64,000 nt of DNA, from contig CAZEIW010000167.1 in the NCBI GenBank assembly GCA_964512305.1, positions 1 through 64,000 of the forward strand, in the 5' to 3' direction. Each line of letters starts with the position of its first letter. Positions within the stretch are counted from its first letter, which is position 1. This DNA is from CAZEIW01 sp964512305 (GTDB lineage Bacteria > Pseudomonadota > Gammaproteobacteria > Burkholderiales > Burkholderiaceae_F). Of this stretch, positions 7,468 through 15,981 are shown piece after piece. The position numbers were made by a program, and so were the translations under genes. The notes under the pieces are model-generated. The model searched no databases, had not been told where the DNA came from, and worked only from the letters and a program-made list of their open reading frames with translations.

Positions 7468-8267
7468 AAAAGCGGGAGCCGATGCGCGACGCCGTACCGG
7501 GAGTAGATCGATTCGATCGTGCCGGCGGCGAGCAGGGCGCGCAGCGCCTCGTTGACCGCCGTTTCGAGCGCGGCGTCGGCGCGCCGCATGCCGATCGCAA
7601 CCGGCCACTGCAGGCCGGCCGACAGCGACTCGATGGACACGTTGCGCAGCGCCTGTCCGGGATGGGTCACGTTGTAGTAGCCCAGCGCCGCGGCCGACAC
7701 CGCGCCGGCCACCGTTTCGCCCCCGGCGGTTGCCCGCATGACCTCGTCGTCGGTGAAGAACGGCTCGAAGTCGATGCCGCGGGTGCCGACCTCGCGGCTC
7801 GCGATCGAGTTGGTCACGACGGCAACCCGCGCACCCGCGTGCAGGTCGGCGAGCGTGACGATCTCGGCGTGCCCGGGAGCGATCGCCAGCACGACGCCGT
7901 TGGTCTGGTACGGAACCGACAGCCGCAGGCCCGGGTGCTCGACTTCCGGCAGGGCCGCGACATCCAGCTGCAGATCGCAGTCGAGCGTGCGTGCCGCGCG
8001 CCTGGGCACGATCCAGTCGATTTCCAGGCGCACCCCCAGGCGCGCGGCGACTGCGCGCGCGATCTCGACCTGGAACCCCGGCGCGCCTGCCCCGTTCGAC
8101 GAGGCCCAGGGGAGCGCGTCGGGATTCGCGCACATCGCGATCGCACCCCGCTGGCGCACTTCGTCGAGCGGCCTGGCGCCGGCAGCGAACGCTGCCAGCC
8201 AGACCGCCGCGAGCAGCAGCGGACCTGCGCGCCGCCGTGCGCCTGCGGCGTTCATTCGAGCCCTCAT
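7455..8267 (-). CDS. XoxJ-like solute-binding protein of a PQQ dehydrogenase operon
   Basis: A 270-residue secreted protein of the family-3 solute-binding fold, of the type annotated as quinoprotein-dehydrogenase-associated binding protein (MoxJ/XoxJ). A signal peptide (RRRAGPLLLAAVWLAAFAAGARP) is followed by LDEVRQRGAIAMCANPDALPWASS, the usual opening of this group. The ATG at 8267 was chosen: it clears the cytochrome stop by 7 bases and has GAGG upstream; 8255 is a second ATG and a TTG at 8288 would overlap. It is the last gene after the dehydrogenase and cytochrome. In lanthanide methanol dehydrogenases XoxJ is thought to help activate or assemble the enzyme. No ABC partners are nearby. 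Confidence 0.8.
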   Translation of the reverse strand: MRARMNAAGARRRAGPLLLAAVWLAAFAAGARPLDEVRQRGAIAMCANPDALPWASSNGAGAPGFQVEIARAVAARLGVRLEIDWIVPRRAARTLDCDLQLDVAALPEVEHPGLRLSVPYQTNGVVLAIAPGHAEIVTLADLHAGARVAVVTNSIASREVGTRGIDFEPFFTDDEVMRATAGGETVAGAVSAAALGYYNVTHPGQALRNVSIESLSAGLQWPVAIGMRRADAALETAVNEALRALLAAGTIESIYSRYGVAHRLPLFHEP

Positions 8268-8274
8268 GGCGGCC

Positions 8275-8682
8275 TCATTCGGGTTCAAGGCCCCGGATGT
8301 AGCCGATGATCTGCGCGATCTGGCCGTCGCTGAACGTCGTGCCGAACGCGGGCATGCGTCCGGGCTTGCCGTTGCGGATGCGCGACGCGATCTCCCGGTC
8401 GCTGAGCTGCGTGCCCATCAACTGCGGCCCCTTGCCTGGCACCCGGCCGCCCTTGCTGTGGCACCACCCGCAGGTGGTCGCGAACAGCTGCCTGACGTCG
8501 AACGGCGCCGCGGCCTGATCGGCCTGGGCGCCAGGCAGCGCGGCAGCCGCCGGTGCGCGATCGCCCGAGGCGGTCGGCCGGTCCGGCGGCATGTTCGACT
8601 GCATCGGGCCAGGCGGCGGAGGCGGCGCGGCGCCCGCGCCGACCGCGCAGGCCAGCCACAGGCATCCCGCCGCCCTGCGCAT
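8275..8682 (-). CDS. Class I cytochrome c, electron acceptor of the PQQ dehydrogenase
   Basis: A 135-residue periplasmic monoheme cytochrome c. A short signal peptide (to about GAGA, residue 19) is followed by a Pro/Ala-rich linker. The heme site CGWCH is at 71-75 and the likely axial methionine is Met110 in GRMPAFG. It starts 7 bases after the dehydrogenase stop. By analogy with XoxG/MxaG it probably takes electrons from the PQQ enzyme and passes them to an oxidase. The gap of 7 bases on each side points to one transcript. Confidence 0.88.
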   Translation of the reverse strand: MRRAAGCLWLACAVGAGAAPPPPPGPMQSNMPPDRPTASGDRAPAAAALPGAQADQAAAPFDVRQLFATTCGWCHSKGGRVPGKGPQLMGTQLSDREIASRIRNGKPGRMPAFGTTFSDGQIAQIIGYIRGLEPE

Positions 8683-8689
8683 CGCTCGA

Positions 8690-10420
8690 TCAGGGCAGCG
8701 CGAACACCTTCAGCACGCCGGAATCCTTCGGCATCTGCGCGTACACGCCGCCGAAGAACGACGCATAGTCGTCCCCGGCCAGGCCGCCGAAGCCGGTCAC
8801 CACCGCGACGTACTGCTTGCCCTTCGCCTTGTAGGTGATGATGCCGCCGTTGTGGCCCTGTCCGTCGTTGTGCGACCACAGCTCCTTGCCCGTGGTCGCG
8901 TCGTACGCGTGCAGGACGCCGCGCGCGTCGGGGACGAACAACAGGTTGCCGCCGGTCGACAGCAGGCTCGCCAGAGGCGGCTCGGGAAAGTCGATCTGCC
9001 ACGACGCCTTCCCCGTGACGGGGTCGCGCGCGTCGACGTGGCCGCGCGCATGGCCGTCGGGGGGGTTGACGACGTTGAAATTCGCGCCGATGTCGAGCTG
9101 CGCCATCGGCTCGGTGATCGGCGGCGCGTTGACGATCTCCAGATCCATGCACCATTCATTGCCGACCTTGTAGAACAGGCCGGTCTTCGGGTTGTAGGTG
9201 CCCATGTTCCAGCTGATGCCGCCGGCGATATAAGGGCACAGGCTCTTGTGCTTGCCGAGCGTCATGTCGCGCCGCCCGACCAGCGTGCCGTCGGGCTTGA
9301 TGTCCTCGACGAAGTTGATGTTCTTGACCAGGCGCCACACGTTCTTCACTTTTGCGTCGCGGTCGTAGACGAAAACGAACCCGCTCTTGTTGGGGTGCAC
9401 GACGTACTTGGAGCCGCCGTGGTCGAGCATCACGAACTCGCCGACGGCGCTGTCGAAGTCCCAGGCGTCGTGGGGCAGCTCCTGGTGGAAAGCCTTCAGC
9501 TTCCCGGTGTCGGGGTCGAGGAGCAGCACGGAGGTCGTGTAAAGATTGGTGCCCGGGCGCGCGCCCTTGGTCATGAAGTCCGGGCCCGACCAGTCGTAAA
9601 GCGGCGCCGGATTCGCGGTTCCCCACCATACGGAGTTCGTGTCGGGGTCGTATCCGCCCGGCATCCAGCCGCCGCCGCCGCCGGTCTTCCACGTGTCGTT
9701 GCCCCAGGTGCTGCGGGCGTTGCTGTCGTCGGCGTTGCCACCCGCCGTGAAGAACTGCCACACCTCCTTGCCGGTTCGCGCGTCGACGCCGAAAATCGGC
9801 CCGCGATACGGCCACTCGCCGCCCTGCGCGCCGATGATGACCTTGTCCTTCACCAGAAGCGGCGCGCCGGTGAATCCGACGGTGAGCTTCTCGGAATTGA
9901 TCAGCTTGGTCTCCCAGTTCAGCGACCCCGTCTTCATGTCGACCGCGACCAGCTTGCCGTCGAGCGTGCCCATGTAGACGTTGCCGTAGCCGAGCGCGAT
10001 GCCCCGGTTGTACGGCGAGTGCGTCTGCTTGGCCACGAGGTCGTCGTTGAGCTTCTGCTGGTAGTGCCACAGCACCTCGCCGGTCGCCCCGTCGAGCGCC
10101 CACAACTGGTTGTACGAGCCCGAGTAGTACAGCACCCCGTCGGCCGCCAGCGGATAGGTCTGCAGCCCGCGGGTCGAGTGCGCCGCCACGTGCGACCAGA
10201 CTTCCGTCAGCCTGCCGACGTTGCCGCTGTTGATCTCGTCCAGCGCGCTGTAGTGCCAGCCCCGGTAGCTGCCGTGGTAGGTGAGCCAGTTGTCCGCGTC
10301 GCCGTCGGCTTTCAGCAAGCGGTTGAAGTCGACATCGGCGGCGATTGCCGCGGCGGCGAGCACCAAGGCCGATATCGCTGCCGCATACATCGTCACGAGC
10401 CTGGCTGTGCATCGGTTCAT
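8690..10420 (-). CDS. PQQ-dependent alcohol dehydrogenase with lanthanide-type metal site
   Basis: A 576-residue periplasmic quinoprotein with a signal peptide (to about AAIA, residue 27) and the eight-bladed propeller tryptophan motifs (TGEVLWHYQ, TGKEVWQFF, TGKASWQ, TGKELWSHNDG). By alignment with MxaF/XoxF the metal ligands would be Glu202, Asn270 and catalytic Asp321. The extra Asp323 (D-F-D) is the lanthanide signature, where calcium enzymes have Ala. The vicinal Cys-Cys near PQQ is absent: the position reads Thr133-His134 before YNRG. CAGGAGGGG lies just upstream of the ATG. It heads an operon with cytochrome c and a XoxJ-like protein. The substrate could be methanol, ethanol or another alcohol. 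Confidence 0.88.
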   Translation of the reverse strand: MNRCTARLVTMYAAAISALVLAAAAIAADVDFNRLLKADGDADNWLTYHGSYRGWHYSALDEINSGNVGRLTEVWSHVAAHSTRGLQTYPLAADGVLYYSGSYNQLWALDGATGEVLWHYQQKLNDDLVAKQTHSPYNRGIALGYGNVYMGTLDGKLVAVDMKTGSLNWETKLINSEKLTVGFTGAPLLVKDKVIIGAQGGEWPYRGPIFGVDARTGKEVWQFFTAGGNADDSNARSTWGNDTWKTGGGGGWMPGGYDPDTNSVWWGTANPAPLYDWSGPDFMTKGARPGTNLYTTSVLLLDPDTGKLKAFHQELPHDAWDFDSAVGEFVMLDHGGSKYVVHPNKSGFVFVYDRDAKVKNVWRLVKNINFVEDIKPDGTLVGRRDMTLGKHKSLCPYIAGGISWNMGTYNPKTGLFYKVGNEWCMDLEIVNAPPITEPMAQLDIGANFNVVNPPDGHARGHVDARDPVTGKASWQIDFPEPPLASLLSTGGNLLFVPDARGVLHAYDATTGKELWSHNDGQGHNGGIITYKAKGKQYVAVVTGFGGLAGDDYASFFGGVYAQMPKDSGVLKVFALP

Positions 10421-10621
10421 ATCCCCTCCTGGGTTTCGAATCCGCTGCGTCGCGACCCTCGCTACATCCTGGTCTTCGGCCGCGACGCGGCCGACCTGCG
10501 ACGGGACGGAACGATCCGCGCAACGCGATGGCGATGCATATCCCGCGGATGCGCGTGTCGGTTCTCACCCCGCGTACACTGCACGCCGAGTCTTCTTTGT
10601 GCCGCGCAGGCGGGAGCGCAG

Positions 10622-11221
10622 ATGAAGGTCCTGGTCGTCGGAGCGAGCGGACTGATCGGCCGCAACATCGTTGCTGCGCTGCAGCCGCGGCACGAGGTTC
10701 TCGAAGCGAGCCGTACGCGCTCGGCGATCGCGGTCGACCTCGCGACGCCGGCATCGATACGGTCGATGTTCGATCGCGCCGGACGCGTCGACGCGATCAT
10801 CTGCGCTGCCGGCGCGGCGAAGTTCGCGCCGTGGGAGAAGCTAGGCGACGACGACTACGAATTCTGCCTGCGCAACAAGTTGATGGGACAGGTCAACGTG
10901 GTCCGCTTCGGTGCTGCCAGCGTGAGCGATGGCGGCGCGATCACGCTGACCAGCGGCACGCTGGCGCAACAGCCGATACCGGGCGGCGCCGCGGTCAGCC
11001 TGGTCAACGCCGCGATCGAGGGCTTCGTGCGCGCCGCGGCGATCGAGCTCGGGCGCGGCGTTCGCGTCAACGTCGTATCGCCCGGCTGGATCGCCGAAAC
11101 CAAGAAGGCGTTCGGCATGGACCCGGGCGGCGCGGTGAGCGCGGCCGAGGTCGCCGGGGCCTACGTCCGCAGCGTCGAGGGCATCGATACGGGCCGCGTG
11201 ATCGTGGCCGACCGCGCTTGA
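10622..11221 (+). CDS. Short-chain dehydrogenase-like protein lacking YxxxK
   Basis: A 199-residue Rossmann protein of the short SDR group. The nucleotide-binding motif GASGLIGRNI is at residues 8-17 and a CAAGAAKF segment resembles NNAG. The usual catalytic Tyr-x-x-x-Lys is missing: the segment reads GGAAVSLVNAAIEGF, while VRVNVVSPGWI downstream is normal. Related small SDRs with the same gap are known, so it may still bind NAD(P)H, but standard SDR catalysis is doubtful. The ATG at 10622 is preceded by GGAGCGCAG. The next gene starts within its stop codon (TTGA overlap), so the two are translationally coupled. Confidence 0.8.
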   Translation: MKVLVVGASGLIGRNIVAALQPRHEVLEASRTRSAIAVDLATPASIRSMFDRAGRVDAIICAAGAAKFAPWEKLGDDDYEFCLRNKLMGQVNVVRFGAASVSDGGAITLTSGTLAQQPIPGGAAVSLVNAAIEGFVRAAAIELGRGVRVNVVSPGWIAETKKAFGMDPGGAVSAAEVAGAYVRSVEGIDTGRVIVADRA

Positions 11222-12108
11222 CTCCGGCGCTGGGCGCGTTGCGGGGTCGCGCGCGAACCGCGGCAGCGGCCGCACTGCTAGCGGCGGGCTGCGCGGCGCC
11301 GCGGCCCGCCGACTTCGATGCGCAGGCGCTGGCACGGCAGTTGGCGCGCGAGCCGGTGGTCCTGCTCGGCGAGCATCACGACAACGCAGCGCAGCACGCG
11401 GTCCGCGTGGAGGCGTTGCGGCGCCTGCTGGCAGGCGGCGCGCGGCCCGCGATCGCCTTCGAGCAGTTCGACCGCGACCGGCAGCCGGCGCTCGACCGCG
11501 CGCGCGGCGAGGCGGCGGACAGCATGCGCGCGCGCGCCGACGCGATCATCGGCGCCGCCGGCGGACTGGGCTGGAACTGGGACTTCTATCGGCCGTATGT
11601 GGAACTCGCGCTCGAGTACGACCTGCCGATCGTGGCGGCAAACCTCTCGCGTGCCGATGCGATGAGAGTCGCGCTGGACAACTTCGGCGCGTTGTTCGAC
11701 ACCCGGCAGCGCGCTGCGCTCGGACTCGACGACCTGCCGCCGGCCCTTGTGCGGGAGCAGGAACGCGCGGTCGACGAGGGGCATTGCCATCGGATGGCGG
11801 CCGAAGCCCTGCCGGGGCTGGCGAGGGCGCAGATCGCGCGCGACGCCACGCTGGCGCAATCGATCGAGCGGTATCTGCCGCGGGGCGTCGTGCTGCTGAC
11901 GGGCAACGGCCACGCTCGGCGCGACATCGGCGTGGCCCGCTTCCTGCCGCCGGAACAGCGTGCGCGGACGATCACGATCGGACTGCTCGAGACCGGAGAC
12001 AGCCTCGCGGACGACAGCGGCGCCTTCGACGTCGTGTTCATCACCCCGGCGCAGCCGCGTCCCGACCCGTGCGCTTCGATTCCGGCGGCAGGCACGCCGC
12101 GCGGTTGA
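11218..12108 (+). CDS. ChaN-like (haem-binding uptake) lipoprotein
   Basis: A 296-residue lipoprotein of the ChaN/DUF399 family. No ATG fits. A TTG at 11218 overlaps the TGA of the preceding SDR gene and gives a proper signal with lipobox LAAGC (Cys25). Family features are VVLLGEHHDNAAQH, IAFEQFDRD, GWNWDFYRPYVELAL and the C-terminal LLTGNGHARRDIGVARFL. ChaN of Campylobacter binds haem cofacially; the GEHHD and GNGHAR histidines fit that family. An outer-membrane location and a haem or iron role are inferred. Confidence 0.85.
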   Translation: MTPALGALRGRARTAAAAALLAAGCAAPRPADFDAQALARQLAREPVVLLGEHHDNAAQHAVRVEALRRLLAGGARPAIAFEQFDRDRQPALDRARGEAADSMRARADAIIGAAGGLGWNWDFYRPYVELALEYDLPIVAANLSRADAMRVALDNFGALFDTRQRAALGLDDLPPALVREQERAVDEGHCHRMAAEALPGLARAQIARDATLAQSIERYLPRGVVLLTGNGHARRDIGVARFLPPEQRARTITIGLLETGDSLADDSGAFDVVFITPAQPRPDPCASIPAAGTPRG

Positions 12109-12133
12109 ACGCATCGGTCCTGCCGCCCCCGAC

Positions 12134-12964
12134 ATGTCGGACGCCACCGATCCCATCGATTCGCGCGCGATCGCGCTCGAGGCGCTCGCCGCGCTCGACG
12201 GCGGGCGGCAGATCCGCCCGTTTTCGACGCGCATCGCGGGCTTCGATCTGGCGGCGGGGTACCGGGCGGCGGCCGCGGTGCGCGAGCTTCGGATCGCGCG
12301 CGGCGAGATGCCGCTGGGGCGGAAGATCGGATTCACGAACCGGACGATCTGGGCCGAATACGGCGTCTGGGCGCCGATCTGGGGGTACGTCTACGACCGC
12401 ACGGTGCGCGATGTCGGCGGCGCCGCCGGCCACGAGTTCCCGCTCGGCGGACTCCTGGAGCCGCGGATCGAACCCGAGGTCGTGTTCGGCCTCGGCGCCG
12501 CGCCCGCCACCGGGATGGACGAGGCGGCGCTGCTGGGCTGCGTCGAGTGGGTCGCTCACGGCTTCGAGATCGTGCAGTCGATCTTCCCCGGCTGGAAGTT
12601 CGGCGCCGCCGACACGGTGGCCGGGTTCGGCCTGCATGGCGCGCTGCTCATCGGCCCCCGTCACCCGGTCGCAGCGGCGTCGCGGGCGCTGCTGGCTGCA
12701 CTGCCGCAATTCGAGATCGACCTGCTGCGCGACGGCTCGATCGAGGACCATGGACGAGGGGCGAACGTGCTCGACGGGCCGCTTTCGGCGCTGCGTCACC
12801 TGGTCGAAGCGCTTGCGCGCGACCGAGCCCAGCCCCCGCTCGCGGCGGGCGAAATCGTCACCACCGGCACGCTGACGCGTGCCTTTCCCGTCGCGCCGGG
12901 TCAGGCCTGGTCGACCGTCCTGCGCGGGATCGACCTCGACCCTCTGCTGCTGCGGCTCGCCTGA
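12134..12964 (+). CDS. 2-keto-4-pentenoate hydratase-family protein (MhpD/DmpE-like)
   Basis: A 276-residue cytosolic protein of the fumarylacetoacetase-like hydratase/decarboxylase family. Typical stretches are MPLGRKIGFTNRTIW, EPRIEPEVVFGL (metal-binding Glu residues) and GFEIVQSIFPGWKF. Such enzymes add water to 2-hydroxy-penta-2,4-dienoates or decarboxylate 4-oxalocrotonate in aromatic meta-cleavage pathways. No other pathway genes are nearby, so the substrate is open. The ATG at 12134 follows the ChaN-like stop by 25 bases and is likely co-transcribed with it. Confidence 0.83.
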   Translation: MSDATDPIDSRAIALEALAALDGGRQIRPFSTRIAGFDLAAGYRAAAAVRELRIARGEMPLGRKIGFTNRTIWAEYGVWAPIWGYVYDRTVRDVGGAAGHEFPLGGLLEPRIEPEVVFGLGAAPATGMDEAALLGCVEWVAHGFEIVQSIFPGWKFGAADTVAGFGLHGALLIGPRHPVAAASRALLAALPQFEIDLLRDGSIEDHGRGANVLDGPLSALRHLVEALARDRAQPPLAAGEIVTTGTLTRAFPVAPGQAWSTVLRGIDLDPLLLRLA

Positions 12965-13016
12965 GTCGGCGGCTGCCGCTCAAGCGTGACCGGATTGTTA
13001 CAACGCGCTGACTGAC

Positions 13017-13030
13017 TTGCGCGCGATCAA
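13017..13030 (+). promoter_or_regulatory. FNR-type box upstream of the desaturase
   Basis: TTGCGCGCGATCAA matches the TTGAT-N4-ATCAA consensus at 8 of 10 positions. A possible -10 (TAAGAT, 13053-13058) puts the start near 13065 and the box centre at about -41.5, the class II activator position. Desaturases need oxygen and are oxygen-regulated by ANR/FNR proteins in some bacteria. No clear -35 is seen, as expected for an activated promoter. Confidence 0.35.
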
Positions 13031-13211
13031 CTTCCCCGCCTCCGGGAGCCTGTAAGATACCGCGTTTCTGGTTGGCGGCACCCCGGCCCGCGCCCGTCGG
13101 GCCGGCATGGATCGCCGGGCGAAACTCCCAGGCGGCACGACACCGTCCGCTGACGACACACCCGCTGAACGACACTCCCGGGCGCCGCCGCGCGGCGCCA
13201 GGCAGGGCACG

Positions 13212-14300
13212 ATGACACTACCGACGAATCCGATTCCGGCGGGCGCTCCGCTGCCTCATCGCAAGACGCTGCGCCAATGGCTGATTCCGCTGTCGCGGCG
13301 CACGACGACGCACGCGATGGTGCTGCTCGCGTTCGACTACCTGCTGCTCGCCGCCGCCCTGCTGGGCACGGTCGTGCTGCACGGTTGGCCGGCCAAGCTC
13401 GCGTGCGGGATCGCCGCCGGCTTCGTGATCGGCCGCCTGTTCATCATCGGCCACGACGCGTGCCACCAGAGCCTGACGCCCGGGCGCGATTTGAACAAGT
13501 GGCTCGGCCGCATCGCGTTCCTGCCGTCGATTACGCCCTACAGCCTGTGGGACGTCGGCCACAACGTGGTGCATCACGGCTATACGAACCTCAAGGGGTT
13601 CGATTTCGTGTGGGCGCCGCTGACACGCGACGAATACGTCGCGCTGCCGCCGCTGCGGCGCCTGATGGACCGCATCTACCGCAGCGGCTGGGCCCCCGGC
13701 CTGTACTACATGATCGAAATCTGGTGGCTGCGGATGTTCTTCCCGAGCCGGCGCTACATGTCCACGCGGCGCCCGATCTTCACCTGGGACTGCCTGCTGG
13801 CGTCCGCGTTCGGCGCCGCCTGGATCGGCGGGCTCGCCTGGGCGGCGATCGCCACGGGCCAGTCGGTCGCGGCGCTGCTGCTGTTCGGGTTCGCCGTGCC
13901 GTTCTTTTTCTGGTGCAACATGATCGGATTCGTCGTCTACGTGCACCACACCCACGTGCGGGTGTGCTGGCACGACGACCGCACCGAGTGGTCGCGCGCG
14001 CAGCCGTTCATCTCCACCACGGTGCACCTGACCTTTCCGCTGCGCATCGGCGCCGTGCTGCATCACATCATGGAGCACACGGCGCACCATCTCGACATGA
14101 GCATTCCGCTTTACCGGCTTCGCAATGCGCAGCGCCTGCTCGAGGACATGCTGCCCGGCCGGGTCGTGATCCAGCCATTCTCCTGGCGCTGGTACTTCGA
14201 CACGGCCAAGCGCTGCAAGCTGTACGACTTCACCCGCCGGTGCTGGACCGCGTACTCGGGTCTCGCCACCAGCGACGTGCACGCCGCTGCGGCCGCCTGA
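13212..14300 (+). CDS. Membrane fatty-acid desaturase
   Basis: A 362-residue integral membrane di-iron desaturase. The three histidine boxes are HDACH (81-85), HNVVHH (117-122) and the C-terminal HHIMEHTAHH region. Hydrophobic segments lie near residues 37-57, 63-80 and 190-240. It should insert a double bond in membrane acyl chains using O2 and a ferredoxin or cytochrome donor, which is not encoded here. ATG 13212 has AGGCAGGG upstream; an in-frame ATG at 13107 would add 35 Arg/Pro-rich residues and is less likely. The 247-base gap upstream carries an FNR-type box. Confidence 0.88.
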   Translation: MTLPTNPIPAGAPLPHRKTLRQWLIPLSRRTTTHAMVLLAFDYLLLAAALLGTVVLHGWPAKLACGIAAGFVIGRLFIIGHDACHQSLTPGRDLNKWLGRIAFLPSITPYSLWDVGHNVVHHGYTNLKGFDFVWAPLTRDEYVALPPLRRLMDRIYRSGWAPGLYYMIEIWWLRMFFPSRRYMSTRRPIFTWDCLLASAFGAAWIGGLAWAAIATGQSVAALLLFGFAVPFFFWCNMIGFVVYVHHTHVRVCWHDDRTEWSRAQPFISTTVHLTFPLRIGAVLHHIMEHTAHHLDMSIPLYRLRNAQRLLEDMLPGRVVIQPFSWRWYFDTAKRCKLYDFTRRCWTAYSGLATSDVHAAAAA

Positions 14301-14363
14301 TCCTCCGGGTTTCCCCGTCGCGCGGCCCGACCGGCAAGCCCGCCACGCGGCGCCGGCGCGCGC

Positions 14364-15563
14364 TCAGCACTGCGCGTCCTTCGCCCGCTCGTCGCCCGGG
14401 CGCGCGACGTCGAAGGTGAAGACGCCCTCGCCGCCGGCCGGTCGCCGCAGGACCGCGGGATCTCGCAGGCTGCGCACGGCGTCCTCGTAGCCCGAGCTCC
14501 AGTGCTCCTCCATGCTCAGGCGCGAGAACTCGTAGTCCTTCGCGTTGCCTTCGTAGTGCTTCGATCGGTAGATCAGGTGCACGATGTTGTAGACGGAGTG
14601 GTCCGCGATCCCGGTCAGCGGCGCCAGCTGGGGCAGATTCCTCGCCTCGGGCGGCAGGCTCGCGATGGCCGTGGCGACCGCGTTGCGCAGCTTCTGCATG
14701 CGCGCGAAGTTGTCGGTGTTGGCGCGCGTGCGGCTCGAATACTGGATTTCCTTCTCGCGCACCAGCACGTCCGCCATGTTGGCCGGGGGGCGGCCGCGCG
14801 CATTCCACAGATCGACCTGGAAGGCCAGCGTGTCCTGCCGCGGCCCGTGCTCGAGCACCCACTGCAGCGGCGTATTCGAGACCAGCCCGCCGTCCCAGTA
14901 GGGGTCGCCGTCGACCTCGACCGGCGGGAACCCGGGCGGCAGGGCCCCGCTCGCCATCACGTGCTCGACGCGGATGCGGTGCGTCGTCGTGTCGAAGTAC
15001 GCGAAATTGCCGGTGCGGACGTTCACCGCGCCGACGCTGAGGCGGCACGCGCGCGCGTTGATGCGGTCGAAGTCGATCAGGTGCTCCAGCGTCCCCCGCA
15101 GGTCGCTCGTGTCGTAGATGCTGGTCGCGCCGGGCGACCCCGTCGGCCGCAGCCAGGGGTTTGGCACCCGCGGCCGGAAGAATCCCGGCACGCCGGCCAC
15201 GACGGCCTGCGCTGCGCTGATCTGGTTGATGAACTGCCGGCCCGCGGCGGCCCGGCCGACCAGCGGCGCGATCGATGCGTCGGCGTACCAGGGCTGCGCC
15301 GTGATCGCCTCCCAGAATTCGCGCAGCCGCGCGACGCGCGACTGCACCGGATTGCCGGCAATGATCGCCGCGTTGATGGCGCCGATCGAGATGCCCGCGA
15401 CCCAGTCCGGATGGAGCCCGGCTTCCGTCAGGGCCTGGTAGACGCCGCCCTGGTAGGCGCCCAATGCCCCGCCTCCCTGCAGCAGCAGTGCCACGCAGGC
15501 GAAAGGCGGGCGGGTCTGTTCGGTGGGCCTATGGCTGCCCGCGTCCGGTCGGACGGCGCTCAT
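14364..15563 (-). CDS. Patatin-like phospholipase (DUF3734 type)
   Basis: A 399-residue patatin-fold lipid hydrolase. The oxyanion loop LLLQGGGALGAYQGGVY, the nucleophile motif GISIG (Ser59) and the catalytic Asp224 in YWDGGLVSNTPL form the Ser-Asp dyad. The C-terminal half matches the DUF3734 extension of bacterial patatins. It probably cleaves phospholipid or acylglycerol esters in the cytoplasm or at the membrane. The ATG at 15563 (GGGGAGCGG upstream) is preferred. A GTG at 15665 would add 34 residues but lies in a palindrome likely to be promoter DNA. It converges on the desaturase gene. Confidence 0.87.
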   Translation of the reverse strand: MSAVRPDAGSHRPTEQTRPPFACVALLLQGGGALGAYQGGVYQALTEAGLHPDWVAGISIGAINAAIIAGNPVQSRVARLREFWEAITAQPWYADASIAPLVGRAAAGRQFINQISAAQAVVAGVPGFFRPRVPNPWLRPTGSPGATSIYDTSDLRGTLEHLIDFDRINARACRLSVGAVNVRTGNFAYFDTTTHRIRVEHVMASGALPPGFPPVEVDGDPYWDGGLVSNTPLQWVLEHGPRQDTLAFQVDLWNARGRPPANMADVLVREKEIQYSSRTRANTDNFARMQKLRNAVATAIASLPPEARNLPQLAPLTGIADHSVYNIVHLIYRSKHYEGNAKDYEFSRLSMEEHWSSGYEDAVRSLRDPAVLRRPAGGEGVFTFDVARPGDERAKDAQC

Positions 15564-15659
15564 CGCCCGCTCCCCGGGCACGGCGCGGCGGCGGTCGATA
15601 TGCTTCGGTAGCGCGAGGTCATGATCGGGCCTGTTCGGAAGCGGGAGCACAGGATAAAC

Positions 15660-15679
15660 ATTCACGGCTCGCCGTGAAT
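15660..15679. promoter_or_regulatory. Perfect 9-2-9 palindrome upstream of the patatin gene
   Basis: ATTCACGGCTCGCCGTGAAT has two perfect 9-base arms around a 2-base centre, 97 bases upstream of the patatin ATG. Its AT ends and size fit a dimeric repressor such as a TetR-family protein, although no such gene is adjacent. It overlaps the alternative GTG start, which argues against that start. Confidence 0.5.
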
Positions 15680-15806
15680 CTGGACCGGTCGTGTTATGGA
15701 CGGTTTAGGGCAGGATTAGGCGCGCGTTAGCCGGCGCGGCGCACCCGGCGCCCCGGTGCCCGGTCGCAATGCCGTCGTGGGACGGCCGCGGCGTGCCCGT
15801 ACGAAA

Positions 15807-15959
15807 ATGCGCACCAGGGAGGGGAACGTGCTCGTCCTTCCGGGAGCGTGATGTCGCTGGGCAGACGGCGCGCTGGTCAGCCATACCGCGTGCATCGGCG
15901 ATTGCCCCGGGCCGTTCCCGTTCTACGAGCCCGACGGCCAGCAGATCGGCTCCTCGTGA
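15807..15959 (+). pseudogene. Possible remnant of a small gene, frame broken by a stop
   Basis: An ATG at 15807 opens MRTREGNVLVLPGA, then a TGA (15849-15851). The same frame continues with 35 residues that look protein-like (CRWADGALVSHTA, CIGDCPGPFPFYEPDG) to a TGA at 15957. Two Cys in CIGDC and the PFPFYEPDG run suggest a real C-terminus, but the family was not recognised. It faces the decayed regulator tail from the other strand, so the whole gap 15680-16062 looks like eroded DNA. Confidence 0.25.
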
Positions 15960-15981
15960 ACGGGCGGCAGAGACGCGGCGA

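Noticed and set aside
8591..10621. Long upstream extension of the SDR frame opposite the PQQ dehydrogenase
   Set aside because: It is antisense to a well-supported gene; the SDR fold begins exactly at ATG 10622.
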